64,000 nt of DNA from Nocardia terpenica (GCF_013186535.1 NZ_JABMCZ010000005.1:124001-188000); one strand, 5' to 3'; shown: positions 1 through 8,340, numbered from the stretch's first letter. Translations and numbers: made by a program. The notes: a model not told the origin generated them from the letters alone.

Positions 1-608
1 CCGACATGATCCGCGAGGGCGGCGGGGAAGCGTTGACCGTCGCCGTCGACATCGCCGACGAACGCTCGGTGCGGGCGGCCGTCGAGCGCACGATCACGGC
101 CCTCGGCGGCCTCGACGTCGCCGTGAACAACGCGGGCATGGCCTCGCATCACCGGCGGCTGGACCGGATGACCCTCGACGAATTCGAGCGCGTGGTCCGG
201 GTCAACCTGGCCGGGACCTTCCTGTGCATGAAATACGAACTGCCCCTGCTGAAAAGCGGCGGCGCGATCGTCAATATCGCCTCCAACGGCGGCCTGTACG
301 CGATCGCGACCGCCCCCGCCTACGTGGCCGCCAAGCACGGCATCGTCGGGCTCACCAAGGTCGCCGCGGTCGACTACGCGCCCGACAACATTCGGGTCAA
401 CGCCGTGTGCCCCGGCCCGACCCGCACTCCCGGGTTCGACGAGGTCGCGGCGGGCACCGACATGATCACGCGGCAGGCGGCGAGCACACCGCTGGGGCGG
501 CTGGCCACCGCGGACGAGGTCGCCGCGGCGGCCGTGTGGCTGTGTTCGGACGCCGCGTCCTACATCACCGGCATCGCGTTGTCGATCGACGGCGGGCGGC
601 GGGCATGA
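1..608 (+). CDS. SDR family oxidoreductase, 5'-truncated by the window
   Basis: This is the C-terminal 200 or so residues of a short-chain dehydrogenase/reductase. The reading frame is open to the window edge, so the N-terminal TGxxxGxG nucleotide-binding motif lies outside. Visible family marks are NNAG (start of the central sheet), a catalytic Ser in the IVNIAS segment, the YxxxK pair in YVAAK, the PGPTRTP loop and the C-terminal ITGIALSIDGG of tetrameric SDRs. The substrate cannot be told from sequence. The stop overlaps the start of the next gene (ATGA), so the two are almost certainly cotranscribed and may act on the same ring or carboxylate compound. Confidence 0.9.
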   Translation, partial: DMIREGGGEALTVAVDIADERSVRAAVERTITALGGLDVAVNNAGMASHHRRLDRMTLDEFERVVRVNLAGTFLCMKYELPLLKSGGAIVNIASNGGLYAIATAPAYVAAKHGIVGLTKVAAVDYAPDNIRVNAVCPGPTRTPGFDEVAAGTDMITRQAASTPLGRLATADEVAAAAVWLCSDAASYITGIALSIDGGRRA

Positions 609-1615
609 GGATCATCGCGGTCGAGGAGCACATCACCACCGACGCGTTCCTGCGCGTCGCACACGGCCTGGGCGTCGTGCCCGGCGACGAGACCGAGATG
701 GAGCTGATGCGCACGATAGAAAACGCTCCCGAAACTCGTTCCCGGCTCACCGATCTCGACGCCCGGCTGCGGGAGATGGACGCGCTCGGACAGGATATGG
801 CGGTGCTGAGCCTCAATCCGCCCGGGGTGCAACCCTATTCGGCGGCCGAGGCGGTGCCGCTGGCCCGCGAGTTCAACGACGCGCTGGCCGCGACCGTGCG
901 GCGGCACCCGGGCCGATTCGGCGGACTGGCCACGGTGGGGCCGCAGGATCCCGCCGCCGCGGCCGCCGAGATCGAACGCGCTATGGGCCCGCTCGGCCTC
1001 CACGGCATCATGATCAACTCGCACACCGGCGGCCGCTACCTGGACGAGCCGGAGTTCGCGCCGCTGCTGGCGGCGGCCGAGGCCACCCGGGCACCGATCT
1101 ACCTGCACCCGCGCGCGCCGAGCACCCCCGCCTATCGCGACTACGGAATGCCCGGGGCGGTCTGGGGTTTCCAGGCCGAGGCCGGGCTGCACGCCATGCG
1201 ACTCATCCTCAGCGGCACCCTGGACCGATACCCGGGGCTGACCGTCGTGCTCGGACATCTCGGCGAAGGCATCCCGTACTGGCTGCGGCGCATCGACAAT
1301 CGGCACGCGTTCGCGACGCGCATACCCGGAGCCACGCCGCTACCGCGGCTGTCGCTCACGCCGAGCGAGTATTTCCGGCGCAACTTCGTGCTCACCACGA
1401 GCGGTATCGACGATCCGGACGTGCTCGGGCTGGCCCTGGGCGCGATCGGCGCGGACAAGATCATGTTCGCGATCGATACGCCCTACGAGGACCCGCCGAC
1501 CGCCATCGCCTTCCTCCGCGACGCGCCACTGACCGGCGAGCAGCGCACGGCGCTCGCCCACCGCACCGCCGAGCGCGTCTTCGGCATCGCCCGGTCCCCG
1601 ATCGGCCGGGACTGA
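605..1615 (+). CDS. Amidohydrolase family protein (ACMSD / gamma-resorcylate decarboxylase type)
   Basis: A 336-residue TIM-barrel metal-dependent amidohydrolase_2 protein. The N-terminal VEEH gives the first metal ligands (Glu7, His9), followed by His168 in YLHP, His218/Glu221 in GHLGE and Asp291 in FAIDTPYE. This pattern matches non-oxidative decarboxylases such as gamma-resorcylate decarboxylase and ACMSD rather than hydrolytic amidohydrolases. The ATG at 605 overlaps the SDR stop; longer upstream starts would read out of frame through the SDR gene. A role in decarboxylating a hydroxybenzoate-like acid together with the SDR is an inference. A strong hairpin follows the stop. Confidence 0.88.
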   Translation: MRIIAVEEHITTDAFLRVAHGLGVVPGDETEMELMRTIENAPETRSRLTDLDARLREMDALGQDMAVLSLNPPGVQPYSAAEAVPLAREFNDALAATVRRHPGRFGGLATVGPQDPAAAAAEIERAMGPLGLHGIMINSHTGGRYLDEPEFAPLLAAAEATRAPIYLHPRAPSTPAYRDYGMPGAVWGFQAEAGLHAMRLILSGTLDRYPGLTVVLGHLGEGIPYWLRRIDNRHAFATRIPGATPLPRLSLTPSEYFRRNFVLTTSGIDDPDVLGLALGAIGADKIMFAIDTPYEDPPTAIAFLRDAPLTGEQRTALAHRTAERVFGIARSPIGRD

Positions 1616-1619
1616 CTGC

Positions 1620-1655
1620 GTCCGGCCCGCCGTCGCTTCCGGCGGCGGGCCGGAC
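1620..1655. terminator. Bidirectional hairpin terminator
   Basis: A perfect 13-bp inverted repeat (arms 1620-1632 and 1643-1655, starting GTCCGGCC) with a 10-nt loop lies just after the amidohydrolase stop and before the end of the convergent sigma-factor gene. It has no long T-run, as is usual in actinomycetes. Confidence 0.8.
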
Positions 1656-1723
1656 GCCGGGGTTCGGTCGGTCGGGAATCCGATCCCGACCTCGCGGCCA
1701 TCCGCTCGTTCCGCACCGAATGA

Positions 1724-2875
1724 TCACGCCCGCAGCAGTTGCCGCACCCGGGCGGCCTCGCCGATGAGGTGATCGCGCTCCGGCATGCTGGTCGCGGCCC
1801 GGGATGCCTCGGCATACAGCTCGGCGGCGCGTGCGAGGTCACCGGCGCGTTCCAGCAGATACGCCCGCGCGGCGGCGTACCGGGGCAGACCGGGATCCAC
1901 CTCGGCCAGCGCCGTCAGCCCGGCCTGCGGTCCGTCGGCCTCGCCGACCGCCACCGCCCGATTGAGCCGCACCACCGCGCTGCCGGTGAGGTGCAGCAGT
2001 TCGTCGTACCACTCCACGATCTGCACCCAGTCCGTCTCGTCGGCGCTCGGGGCGTCCGCGTGCAGGGCGGCGATGGCGGCCTGCGCCTGGTATTCGCCCA
2101 GCCGGTCGCGGGCCAGCGCGCCCTGCAGGATCGTCACCCCCTCGGCGATAAGGCCGGTGTCCCAACGGGATCGGTCCTGCGCCGCGAGCGGCACCAGGCG
2201 ACCGCCCGGGCCGGTGCGAGACGCCCGGCGCGCGTGGTGCAGCAGCATGAGCGCGAGCAGCCCCGAGACCTCGGGCTCGTCGGTCGTGGCGGCGAGCTGG
2301 CGGGTGAGGCGGATCGCCTCGGCCGCCAGGTCGACATCTCCGCCGTAGCCCTCGTTGAACACCAGGTAGAGCACCCGCAGCACCGTCGCGAGATCGCCGG
2401 GCCGATCCAGCCGCACCCCCGCGAGCCGCCGCTTGGCCCGGCTGATCCGCTGCGCCATGGTCGCCTCGGGAACGAGATACGCCGCCGCGATCTGCCGCGT
2501 GGTCAGACCACCGACCGCGCGCAGCGTCAGAGCCACCGCCGAACCCGGCGACAGCGACGGATGCGCACACAGGAAATACAGCCACAGCGTGTCGTCCGTG
2601 TCGGGCACCGGACCGGCGGCGGGCTCGACCTGCACCGCGAATTCCCGCCCCCGCCGCGATGTTTCGGCGCGGACCGCGTCGAGGAACCGGCGCCAGGCCA
2701 CGGTGACCAGCCAGCCCTTGGGGTCGCGCGGCGGGTCGTCCGGCCACACCCGCACGGCCTCGACCAGGGCGTCCTGCACGGCATCCTCGGCCGCCGCGAA
2801 ATCCGCTCCGCGACGGACGAGGATGCCGATCACACCGGGGGTGAGGGCCCGCAGCAGCGCCTCGTCCACCGTCAC
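1724..2875 (-). CDS. RNA polymerase sigma factor, ECF42-like (with DUF6596 C-terminal extension)
   Basis: A 383-residue sigma-70 family protein. Sigma2 lies in about residues 10-75 (AEDAVQDALVEAV, PKGWLVTVAWRRFLD) and sigma4 in about 110-170 (GLTTRQIAAAYLVPEATMAQRISRA). A roughly 200-residue helical C-terminal extension, TPR-like in its last part, is typical of ECF42 and absent from ordinary ECF factors. The GTG start at 2875 overlaps the stop of the upstream YCII gene by GTGA, which rules out longer starts. ECF42 factors are regularly paired with YCII/DGPF proteins, as here. There is no anti-sigma gene, consistent with control through the C-terminal extension. The inducing signal is unknown. 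Confidence 0.9.
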   Translation of the reverse strand: MTVDEALLRALTPGVIGILVRRGADFAAAEDAVQDALVEAVRVWPDDPPRDPKGWLVTVAWRRFLDAVRAETSRRGREFAVQVEPAAGPVPDTDDTLWLYFLCAHPSLSPGSAVALTLRAVGGLTTRQIAAAYLVPEATMAQRISRAKRRLAGVRLDRPGDLATVLRVLYLVFNEGYGGDVDLAAEAIRLTRQLAATTDEPEVSGLLALMLLHHARRASRTGPGGRLVPLAAQDRSRWDTGLIAEGVTILQGALARDRLGEYQAQAAIAALHADAPSADETDWVQIVEWYDELLHLTGSAVVRLNRAVAVGEADGPQAGLTALAEVDPGLPRYAAARAYLLERAGDLARAAELYAEASRAATSMPERDHLIGEAARVRQLLRA

Positions 2876-3279
2876 TCCGTGATGGTCGCGGGCGCGGCCA
2901 GGAACGGGCGCACCTCGATCCACTCGTGGATCGGCTTGCCGCCCGCACCCGGGGCCGCCGACAGCTCCCCCGCCAATTCCAGTGCCCGCTCGTAGGTTTC
3001 GACATCGATCACCATCCACCCGGCGATCAGGTCCTTGGTCTCCGCGAACGGACCGTCGGTGACCGGCGGCCGCCCCTCGCCGTCGAAGCGCACGAACGTG
3101 CCCTCCGGGGCGAGCGCCTGCGCATCGACGAACTCACCGCTGCCCTCGAGCCGCGCGGCCATATCGAGCATGTACTGCATGTGGGCCGAGACCTCCTCGG
3201 GCGTCCACCGATCCATCGGCACGAAGTTGTCCGGTACCGGCGCGCCCCGGTAATGCTTGAGCAGCAGATACTTGGCCAT
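2872..3279 (-). CDS. YCII-related (DGPF domain) protein
   Basis: A 135-residue YCII/DGPF-domain protein; the DGPF motif itself is visible (VTDGPFAETKDLIAGW) along with the family's GWMVIDV strand. The ATG at 3279 is preceded by AAGGAGAACCTG, a strong ribosome binding site. It is the first gene of a two-gene operon with the ECF42 sigma factor, the arrangement that defines that sigma group. The biochemical role of DGPF proteins is unproven; they are usually the sigma factor's main targets. A candidate ECF42 promoter lies upstream at 3331-3357. Confidence 0.92.
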   Translation of the reverse strand: MAKYLLLKHYRGAPVPDNFVPMDRWTPEEVSAHMQYMLDMAARLEGSGEFVDAQALAPEGTFVRFDGEGRPPVTDGPFAETKDLIAGWMVIDVETYERALELAGELSAAPGAGGKPIHEWIEVRPFLAAPATITE

Positions 3280-3330
3280 CAGGTTCTCCTTCAGTGCGGT
3301 ACGGCCCATTCTGGCCGCATTCTCCCCTGA

Positions 3331-3357
3331 GACGGAGCCGCACCCGGATTCTCGACA
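3331..3357 (-). promoter_or_regulatory. Candidate autoregulated ECF42 promoter
   Basis: On the minus strand TGTCGA (3357-3352) is separated by 17 bp from CGTC (3334-3331), about 50 bp upstream of the YCII start. This fits the TGTCGA / CG(A/T)C elements reported for ECF42 sigma factors, so the operon probably activates itself. Confidence 0.55.
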
Positions 3358-3365
3358 CGGGGGCC

Positions 3366-4100
3366 TCAGTGGTTGATCGGGGTGTGCTCGAGCAGGGCGT
3401 GCAGACGGTCCCAATGGTGCTGTAGGGCGGCGGGGTCGAATGCCGCGGTGTCGGACATGGTGAAGCCGTGGACGGTGCCGGGGTAGATCTCGGAGGTGTA
3501 GTCGACACCGGCGGCGTCCAGGGCACGGTTGAGTTCGCCGAGGGCCGCGGGGGTCAGGTCGGTTTCGGCGTGGCCGAAGTGGACCCGGGCGGTGAGCGCG
3601 GCGAGGCTGTCGGGGCCGTCGGCGGCCACGGGGGCGTGGAATCCGGCGACCGCGGCCACCCGGCCGGGGTGGGCCACGGCGGTGCGCATCGCCCAGAGTC
3701 CGCCGATGCAGTAGCCGGTCACCGCGACCGGTCCGGCGGCGACCTCGGGCTGGGCCGTGAGGAAGTCGAGGTAGGCGTCGGCGTCGCGCAGGACGCGGTC
3801 GGCGGTGTGCGCCTCGATCAACGGCATCAACCGGGCGACGATCGCGGGCCGGACGTCTTCGCCGATGAACTCGGGAAGCTCGATCACCGGCGCCGGGCCG
3901 TGCCGGTAGAAGTAGTTGGGGACGAGCACGTAGTACCCGTGCCCGGCCAGTTCGCGGGCCAAATCCCGCACCACGGGCCGGATGCCGAGGGCGTCGGCGT
4001 ACATCAGCACCCCGGGGTGGCGCTCGCCGTGGTCGGGGAAGGCGGCGAAGGCGTCGGCCCGGCCGTCGGCGGTGGGAATGTACAGGGTCTCGCTGGGCAT
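3366..4100 (-). CDS. Dienelactone hydrolase family protein
   Basis: A 244-residue alpha/beta-hydrolase of the dienelactone hydrolase family. The Cys131 nucleophile sits in GYCIGG, the acid is Asp181 in AETD and the base is His211 in TVHGF, the Cys-Asp-His triad that distinguishes the family from serine hydrolases. Family members open dienelactones in chlorocatechol breakdown or hydrolyse other small esters; the substrate here is unknown. The ATG at 4100 follows AGGAGAATTC at ideal spacing; an in-frame upstream extension lacks a binding site. An inverted repeat at 4117-4142 lies in the leader. The gene is cotranscribed with nothing obvious. Confidence 0.9.
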   Translation of the reverse strand: MPSETLYIPTADGRADAFAAFPDHGERHPGVLMYADALGIRPVVRDLARELAGHGYYVLVPNYFYRHGPAPVIELPEFIGEDVRPAIVARLMPLIEAHTADRVLRDADAYLDFLTAQPEVAAGPVAVTGYCIGGLWAMRTAVAHPGRVAAVAGFHAPVAADGPDSLAALTARVHFGHAETDLTPAALGELNRALDAAGVDYTSEIYPGTVHGFTMSDTAAFDPAALQHHWDRLHALLEHTPINH

Positions 4101-4116
4101 GAATTCTCCTGTCGTG

Positions 4117-4142
4117 GTTGATCTCTGGTGCCTGTGATCAAC
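4117..4142. promoter_or_regulatory. Inverted repeat upstream of the dienelactone hydrolase gene
   Basis: GTTGATC (4117-4123) and GATCAAC (4136-4142) form 7-bp perfect arms 12 bp apart, 17 bp upstream of the hydrolase start. This is a candidate operator; no cognate regulator gene is adjacent. Confidence 0.4.
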
Positions 4143-4325
4143 ACGACGAGGCGGAGCCCGCACGGCGCTCAGAGCAGCGCCCGGTCACCGATCCGTGTGT
4201 GGCGCAATGCCGTCCCGGGAGTCATCGTCCCCCACCCTATACACCGAAACGATGTCTGCAAAGTCCGGGCAACGACCACTGAGCCGGCGGCCGAAGATCG
4301 GCCGAGACGGTATGGGGTAACTTTC

Positions 4326-4934
4326 ATGCCCGTGTCGACGGACCGCGATTCTCGCCTGCCCGCGCTGTATCCGATCACGCCCGCGTGGGTTGCGCCGGAT
4401 CAGCGCGGCGGGCTCGTGCGATGCATCGAGGCCGAACTTCGGAGCGGGGTCGGTCTGCTGCGGATCCGGCTGCCCCTGTGGGCGGGCGACCTCGTCCGCG
4501 ATCTCGCGTCCGAGCTGTCGGCGAGCGTCGAAGCCGCCTGTGCGCGAATAACTCTCGACGCGGACATCCCGGGCGCGCAGGCGCTCGGCGGCGGCTTCGG
4601 CGTGCACCTGGCGGCGCGCCAGCTTGCCGGTCTGGACGAGCGGCCGCTGCCGCCCGGTCGGCTCGTCGGGGCCAGCTGCCACAGCGAACAGGAGCTCGAA
4701 CACGCCCTGCGTCTGGGAGCCGATTTCGTGACCTTGTCGCCCGTCGCCCCCACCGCGTCGCATCCGGACGCGGAACCCCTGGGGTGGAACCGCTTTCGGC
4801 AACTGATCGCAGGGTATCCGCTTCCCGTCTACGCATTGGGCGGCATGACACCGGACCAGCTGACCGAAGCGCGCCGATACGGTGCCCACGGCGTAGCGGG
4901 AATCAGGGCATTCTGGCGGTCGACCGTCGAGTGA
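4326..4934 (+). CDS. ThiE-like (thiamine phosphate synthase fold) protein
   Basis: A 202-residue TIM-barrel protein resembling the ThiE-like second half of the MutT-ThiE fusion proteins common in proteobacteria. Signature segments include HLAARQL, GASCHSEQEL, DFVTLSPVAPTASHP, PLGWNRF and PVYALGGMTPDQL. There is no Nudix half, and no Nudix gene sits beside it. The TLSPV..T.SHP and ALGGM segments build the phosphate site of thiamine phosphate synthases. Whether this protein makes thiamine phosphate or salvages a damaged thiazole is not known. The ATG at 4326 lacks a clear ribosome binding site. It converges on the 2-hydroxyacid dehydrogenase with 4 bp between stops. Confidence 0.75.
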   Translation: MPVSTDRDSRLPALYPITPAWVAPDQRGGLVRCIEAELRSGVGLLRIRLPLWAGDLVRDLASELSASVEAACARITLDADIPGAQALGGGFGVHLAARQLAGLDERPLPPGRLVGASCHSEQELEHALRLGADFVTLSPVAPTASHPDAEPLGWNRFRQLIAGYPLPVYALGGMTPDQLTEARRYGAHGVAGIRAFWRSTVE

Positions 4935-4938
4935 ACCC

Positions 4939-5952
4939 TCAAATTCGCCCGGGAAGGTTGGTCCGCCCGTCGAGCACCGCTCGGACGATTTCGGCGACGC
5001 GGCGGCGGCTGCTGGCCTCCGCCTCGGTCGACAGGAATGCGCGATGGCTGGACAGGACCGCTGCCGGATGTTCGAGCACGGTGCGCCAGCGGGGGTCCTC
5101 GTGCGGGTTCTCCGGGAAGAAGACGTCCAGGCCGACCCCGGCGATCCCGCCGGACTCGAGCGCCTTGCCCAGGGCCACCGGGTCCACGAGCGCGCCCCGG
5201 GCGGCATTGACCAGATAGGCGTCCGGCCGCATCGCCCGCAGCTCGGATTCCCCGATGAGGCCGGTGGTTTCGTCGTTCAGCGGGCAGTGCAGGGTCACCA
5301 GATCCGAGGCGGCCAGCAGTTCCCCGAGGGTGTCGACGGCGGTGCCGCCGTATCCCTCGGCGAGATCGCGGCCGAGGTACGGGTCGTACACCAGGAAACG
5401 GTGATAGAAGGTGCCCAGCCGCCGGGCGACCGCGCGGCCGATGCGCCCGAAACCGACGATGCCGAGCGTGCGGCGGTGCACGCGGCGCGGGACGCCACCG
5501 GCGTAGATGTCGAATCGCCCGCCGCCGAGGGCCTGGTGCTGGGGGATTATCCGCCGTTCCAGCGCGAGGGCGAGCGCGGCGGTGTGGGTGGCGACCTCGT
5601 CGACGCAGTAATCGGGGATGTAGTAGGCCGGGATGCCGCGCTCGGCGAGCAGCGGCGCGTTGAGATTGTCCACGCCGACGCCCTGCCGGACGACGGCGCG
5701 CAGCCCCGGCCCGGCCGCATCCAGTAGCTCGGCAGTGACCGGGCGGCGATACACCACGATGACATCGCAACCGCTCGCCCGTCTCAGCAGCTCAGGATCG
5801 TCGAGCAGATAGCGTCCGTCGCGCCCGGGCCCGATACGCAATTCCACACTCGGACCGAGGATGTCGCGTTCCACCGTGGCACGGGCGGAATCGATCCCGT
5901 GCGGGCCGACGAGCCACGCCGGGTCGGTGTAGAGGACGGTGTGATCGGGCAT
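4939..5952 (-). CDS. D-isomer-specific 2-hydroxyacid dehydrogenase (PhpE-like), phosphonate cluster
   Basis: A 337-residue NAD-dependent D-2-hydroxyacid dehydrogenase of the CtBP/phosphoglycerate dehydrogenase type. The Rossmann loop is GFGRIG (167-172), the catalytic Arg252 is in NAARG, an acid lies near Glu281 and His303 is in SSHRAF. It is the last gene of the phosphonate operon, 37 bp after the phosphonoacetaldehyde reductase gene. Known phosphonate-cluster relatives are PhpE, which oxidises hydroxymethylphosphonate in phosphinothricin biosynthesis, and dehydrogenases that reduce phosphonopyruvate to phosphonolactate. Either role fits; sequence alone does not decide. A GTG six bases upstream (5958) is an alternative start after AAGGTAG. 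Confidence 0.82.
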   Translation of the reverse strand: MPDHTVLYTDPAWLVGPHGIDSARATVERDILGPSVELRIGPGRDGRYLLDDPELLRRASGCDVIVVYRRPVTAELLDAAGPGLRAVVRQGVGVDNLNAPLLAERGIPAYYIPDYCVDEVATHTAALALALERRIIPQHQALGGGRFDIYAGGVPRRVHRRTLGIVGFGRIGRAVARRLGTFYHRFLVYDPYLGRDLAEGYGGTAVDTLGELLAASDLVTLHCPLNDETTGLIGESELRAMRPDAYLVNAARGALVDPVALGKALESGGIAGVGLDVFFPENPHEDPRWRTVLEHPAAVLSSHRAFLSTEAEASSRRRVAEIVRAVLDGRTNLPGRI

Positions 5953-5989
5953 GTGCACCTACCTTCACGGAGATCGGACAATCGGTCGA

Positions 5990-7183
5990 TCACGACATCA
6001 GTTGGGCGAGAATGTCCTCCACGCGGACCGGGCGCGGGTTGTTACCGGCCCGCGCCGACGAGACCGCCGCATCGATCAGCGGCGCCCATTCGTCCGCCGC
6101 CAGTCCGAGCTCGCCGAGCCGCCGCGGATATCCGCCCAGCGCCAACAGCCCGCCGACGAGATCGCGGACGGCGACACCGGCCGCCCGCTGCGTCGTATCG
6201 CCAACGGCGGCAACGACATCGCGCACGAAGCCGGGACCCAGCGGATGCGCGCAGTCGCCCGACGTGAGTCGGGCATTGTGCTCGAGCACCCAGGGCAGAT
6301 GGAGCGCGACGGCGACGCCGTGCGGGATGCCCAGCCGGGCGGTGAGCGCATACGACAGCGCGTGTGCGGCGGTCGTCCGGCTGATGTCGATGGCGACCCC
6401 GGCGAGCGCCGCACCCCACGCGAGCCGCGACCGCAGGCCCGGGCTGTCGAAATCGCCGCGGCGCAGCACCTCACCCAGCGCGCGGGCGAGAACCTGCACG
6501 GCGTCGGCGGCGACCACCCGGGAGAAGTCATTCGCCCGCACCGCCCACCAGGATTCGACGGCCTGGCCGAACGCGTCGAGCGCACCGGCCACGGCGACCG
6601 GAACCGCCAGCGACGCAGTCAGTTCCGGATCGATGACGGCCACATCCGCCCGCATGCCCGGATGATCGATCGAGTACTTGTCGAACCCGCGATACACCGT
6701 GGCGAACCGGGTCACCTCGCTACCCGTCCCCGCCGTGGTCGGCACGAGCAGCAGCCCGCAGGCCCTCGGCGCATCGATGAGCGCCGGAACCGACAGGCAG
6801 CGTTGCGGTTCGGCCGATTGCGCCGCGAGCAACGCCATCGCCTTCGCCGTATCCAGGGCGCTGCCGCCGCCGATACCGATCACCAGATCGGGCCGGAACC
6901 GCGCCACCACCGCCACACCCGCCGCCACCTGCTCGATGGTCGGATTGGCGCGGACACCGTCGAAGTGGCGCAGGATCCGGTGCGCCGCAAGCGGTTCGAC
7001 AATGCGCTCGGCCCCGCTCGCCCGGAACGACCACCGCCCGTGGACGAGCAGCACCCGTTGCGCATGCCAGCCATCCACGATATCCGCGATCCGATCCGCG
7101 GCTCCGGCGCCGAAATAGGCGGCCGGATGCCCGGGGAGCCGATCGAGGGCGGCGACCCCGGGCACGGTCGGCGGCGCGATCAT
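5990..7183 (-). CDS. Iron-containing alcohol dehydrogenase, probable phosphonoacetaldehyde reductase
   Basis: A 397-residue group III metal-dependent alcohol dehydrogenase. It has the NAD(P) loop GGGSALD (105-111), TTAGTGSEVTRFA, and metal ligands Asp203, His274 and His288. The usual second ligand His is Gln207 in DAFGQAVES, a substitution I associate with phosphonoacetaldehyde reductases. It should reduce phosphonoacetaldehyde to 2-hydroxyethylphosphonate, pulling the unfavourable PEP mutase step forward. The ATG at 7183 overlaps the stop of the decarboxylase gene (ATGA), so translation is coupled. The context, rather than sequence alone, fixes the substrate. Confidence 0.87.
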   Translation of the reverse strand: MIAPPTVPGVAALDRLPGHPAAYFGAGAADRIADIVDGWHAQRVLLVHGRWSFRASGAERIVEPLAAHRILRHFDGVRANPTIEQVAAGVAVVARFRPDLVIGIGGGSALDTAKAMALLAAQSAEPQRCLSVPALIDAPRACGLLLVPTTAGTGSEVTRFATVYRGFDKYSIDHPGMRADVAVIDPELTASLAVPVAVAGALDAFGQAVESWWAVRANDFSRVVAADAVQVLARALGEVLRRGDFDSPGLRSRLAWGAALAGVAIDISRTTAAHALSYALTARLGIPHGVAVALHLPWVLEHNARLTSGDCAHPLGPGFVRDVVAAVGDTTQRAAGVAVRDLVGGLLALGGYPRRLGELGLAADEWAPLIDAAVSSARAGNNPRPVRVEDILAQLMS

Positions 7184-8340
7184 CGGCCCGCCCCGTTGCC
7201 GACCGAGCCGCCCAGGTTCGCGGCGAAGCGCTCGGCGACCTCGGCCACGGTCAGACCGGTCGAGGCCCGCGGCCCGGGAGAGCCCGCCACACCGCCCGTT
7301 ACATGGACCAGCACCGGCCCCTCGGCGGCCAGCGCGTCGCGCAGCGTCGAGTCCAGCTCCCCCGCCGCCGAGATCCGGAACACGGCGCGATAGCCGCTGG
7401 CCGCGGCCACCGCGGCCAGATCGGTGCGGGTGGCGGGCACCGGCTGCGCGCCGGTCGACTCGTACACCGCATTGTCGTAGACGATGTGGCACAGGTTCGG
7501 CGGCGCGAAATGCCCGATCGTCGGCAGCATTCCGAGATGCATGTAGGCCGCGCCGTCACCGTCGAGGACGACGAACCGCTGCTCGGGCCGGGCCAGCGCC
7601 GCCCCCAGCGCCAGGCCCGCCGCGTGCCCCATCGAGCCCTGCATATAGAAGTTGCGGGGCCGATCCCCGAGGTTGTACAGCGCGCGCGACAGGTACCCGG
7701 TCGTGGAGACGAGATTGGCGTCGCCCGCCGCACGCACGAGTGCCGCCACCAGCTGCTCGCGCCCGACCCCTCGCCCGTTCGCGGCGAAATCGGCACGGGC
7801 CGTGGGCCTCTCACCCGATCCGCTCCGGTCGCCGGTACCCCCGCCGAGGGTTCCGGGAGCCACCAGCAGGAACCCGGTGCGACCGTCGCGCAGGGCCGCG
7901 GCGGCCGCATCGGTAATCGGTTCCAGGTCCGATCGTTGCGGCGTGAGCAGCCAGTGCGGCACCCGCAGCGATTCCAGCCAGATCGGGGGCACCCGCCCCA
8001 TCCACACGTGCTGCGGCTCCCCGGCGGTGGCTTCCGGCCAGCCCCGCATGCTCATCACCACCAGCACCGGAATCCGATACGGCAGCACCAGGGAGGTGAG
8101 CGGGTTGATCAGGTTCCCGAAACCCGAATTCTGCAGCAGCACCGCGGCCGGGGTCCCGGTGAGCCGCGCGCCCGCCGCGACGGCCAGCGCGCCGCCCTCG
8201 TTGGCCGCGGCCGCATAGCGGATGCGGGGGTGTTCGGCGAGCAGCCGGATCGTTCCCGTGAACGTCGAGCAGGGAACGCCGCTGATCAGGCGGATACCCA
8301 TCGCGTCGAGGGCGTCCACGAACGCCGCGGAGGTGATCAC
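7180..8340 (-). CDS. ppd: Phosphonopyruvate decarboxylase
   Basis: A 386-residue thiamine-diphosphate enzyme of the phosphonopyruvate/sulfopyruvate decarboxylase family. Glu48 (NEGGALA) is the cofactor-activating acid, QNSGFGN lies at 70-76, and the metal/diphosphate motif runs from GDGAA (261-265) to Asn290 (VYDN). It decarboxylates phosphonopyruvate to phosphonoacetaldehyde, the irreversible step that drives carbon-phosphorus bond formation. The GTG start at 8340 overlaps the PEP mutase stop (GTGA), and the reductase start overlaps this gene's stop, so mutase, decarboxylase and reductase form a tightly coupled set. The adjacent PEP mutase makes phosphonopyruvate rather than sulfopyruvate the likely substrate. 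Confidence 0.93.
   Translation of the reverse strand: MITSAAFVDALDAMGIRLISGVPCSTFTGTIRLLAEHPRIRYAAAANEGGALAVAAGARLTGTPAAVLLQNSGFGNLINPLTSLVLPYRIPVLVVMSMRGWPEATAGEPQHVWMGRVPPIWLESLRVPHWLLTPQRSDLEPITDAAAAALRDGRTGFLLVAPGTLGGGTGDRSGSGERPTARADFAANGRGVGREQLVAALVRAAGDANLVSTTGYLSRALYNLGDRPRNFYMQGSMGHAAGLALGAALARPEQRFVVLDGDGAAYMHLGMLPTIGHFAPPNLCHIVYDNAVYESTGAQPVPATRTDLAAVAAASGYRAVFRISAAGELDSTLRDALAAEGPVLVHVTGGVAGSPGPRASTGLTVAEVAERFAANLGGSVGNGAGR

Noticed and set aside
224..604. An in-frame upstream extension of the amidohydrolase through the SDR gene
   Set aside because: The translation is Arg-rich and domain-free while the SDR frame there is clearly coding; the ATG at 605 starts right at the family's VEEH motif.
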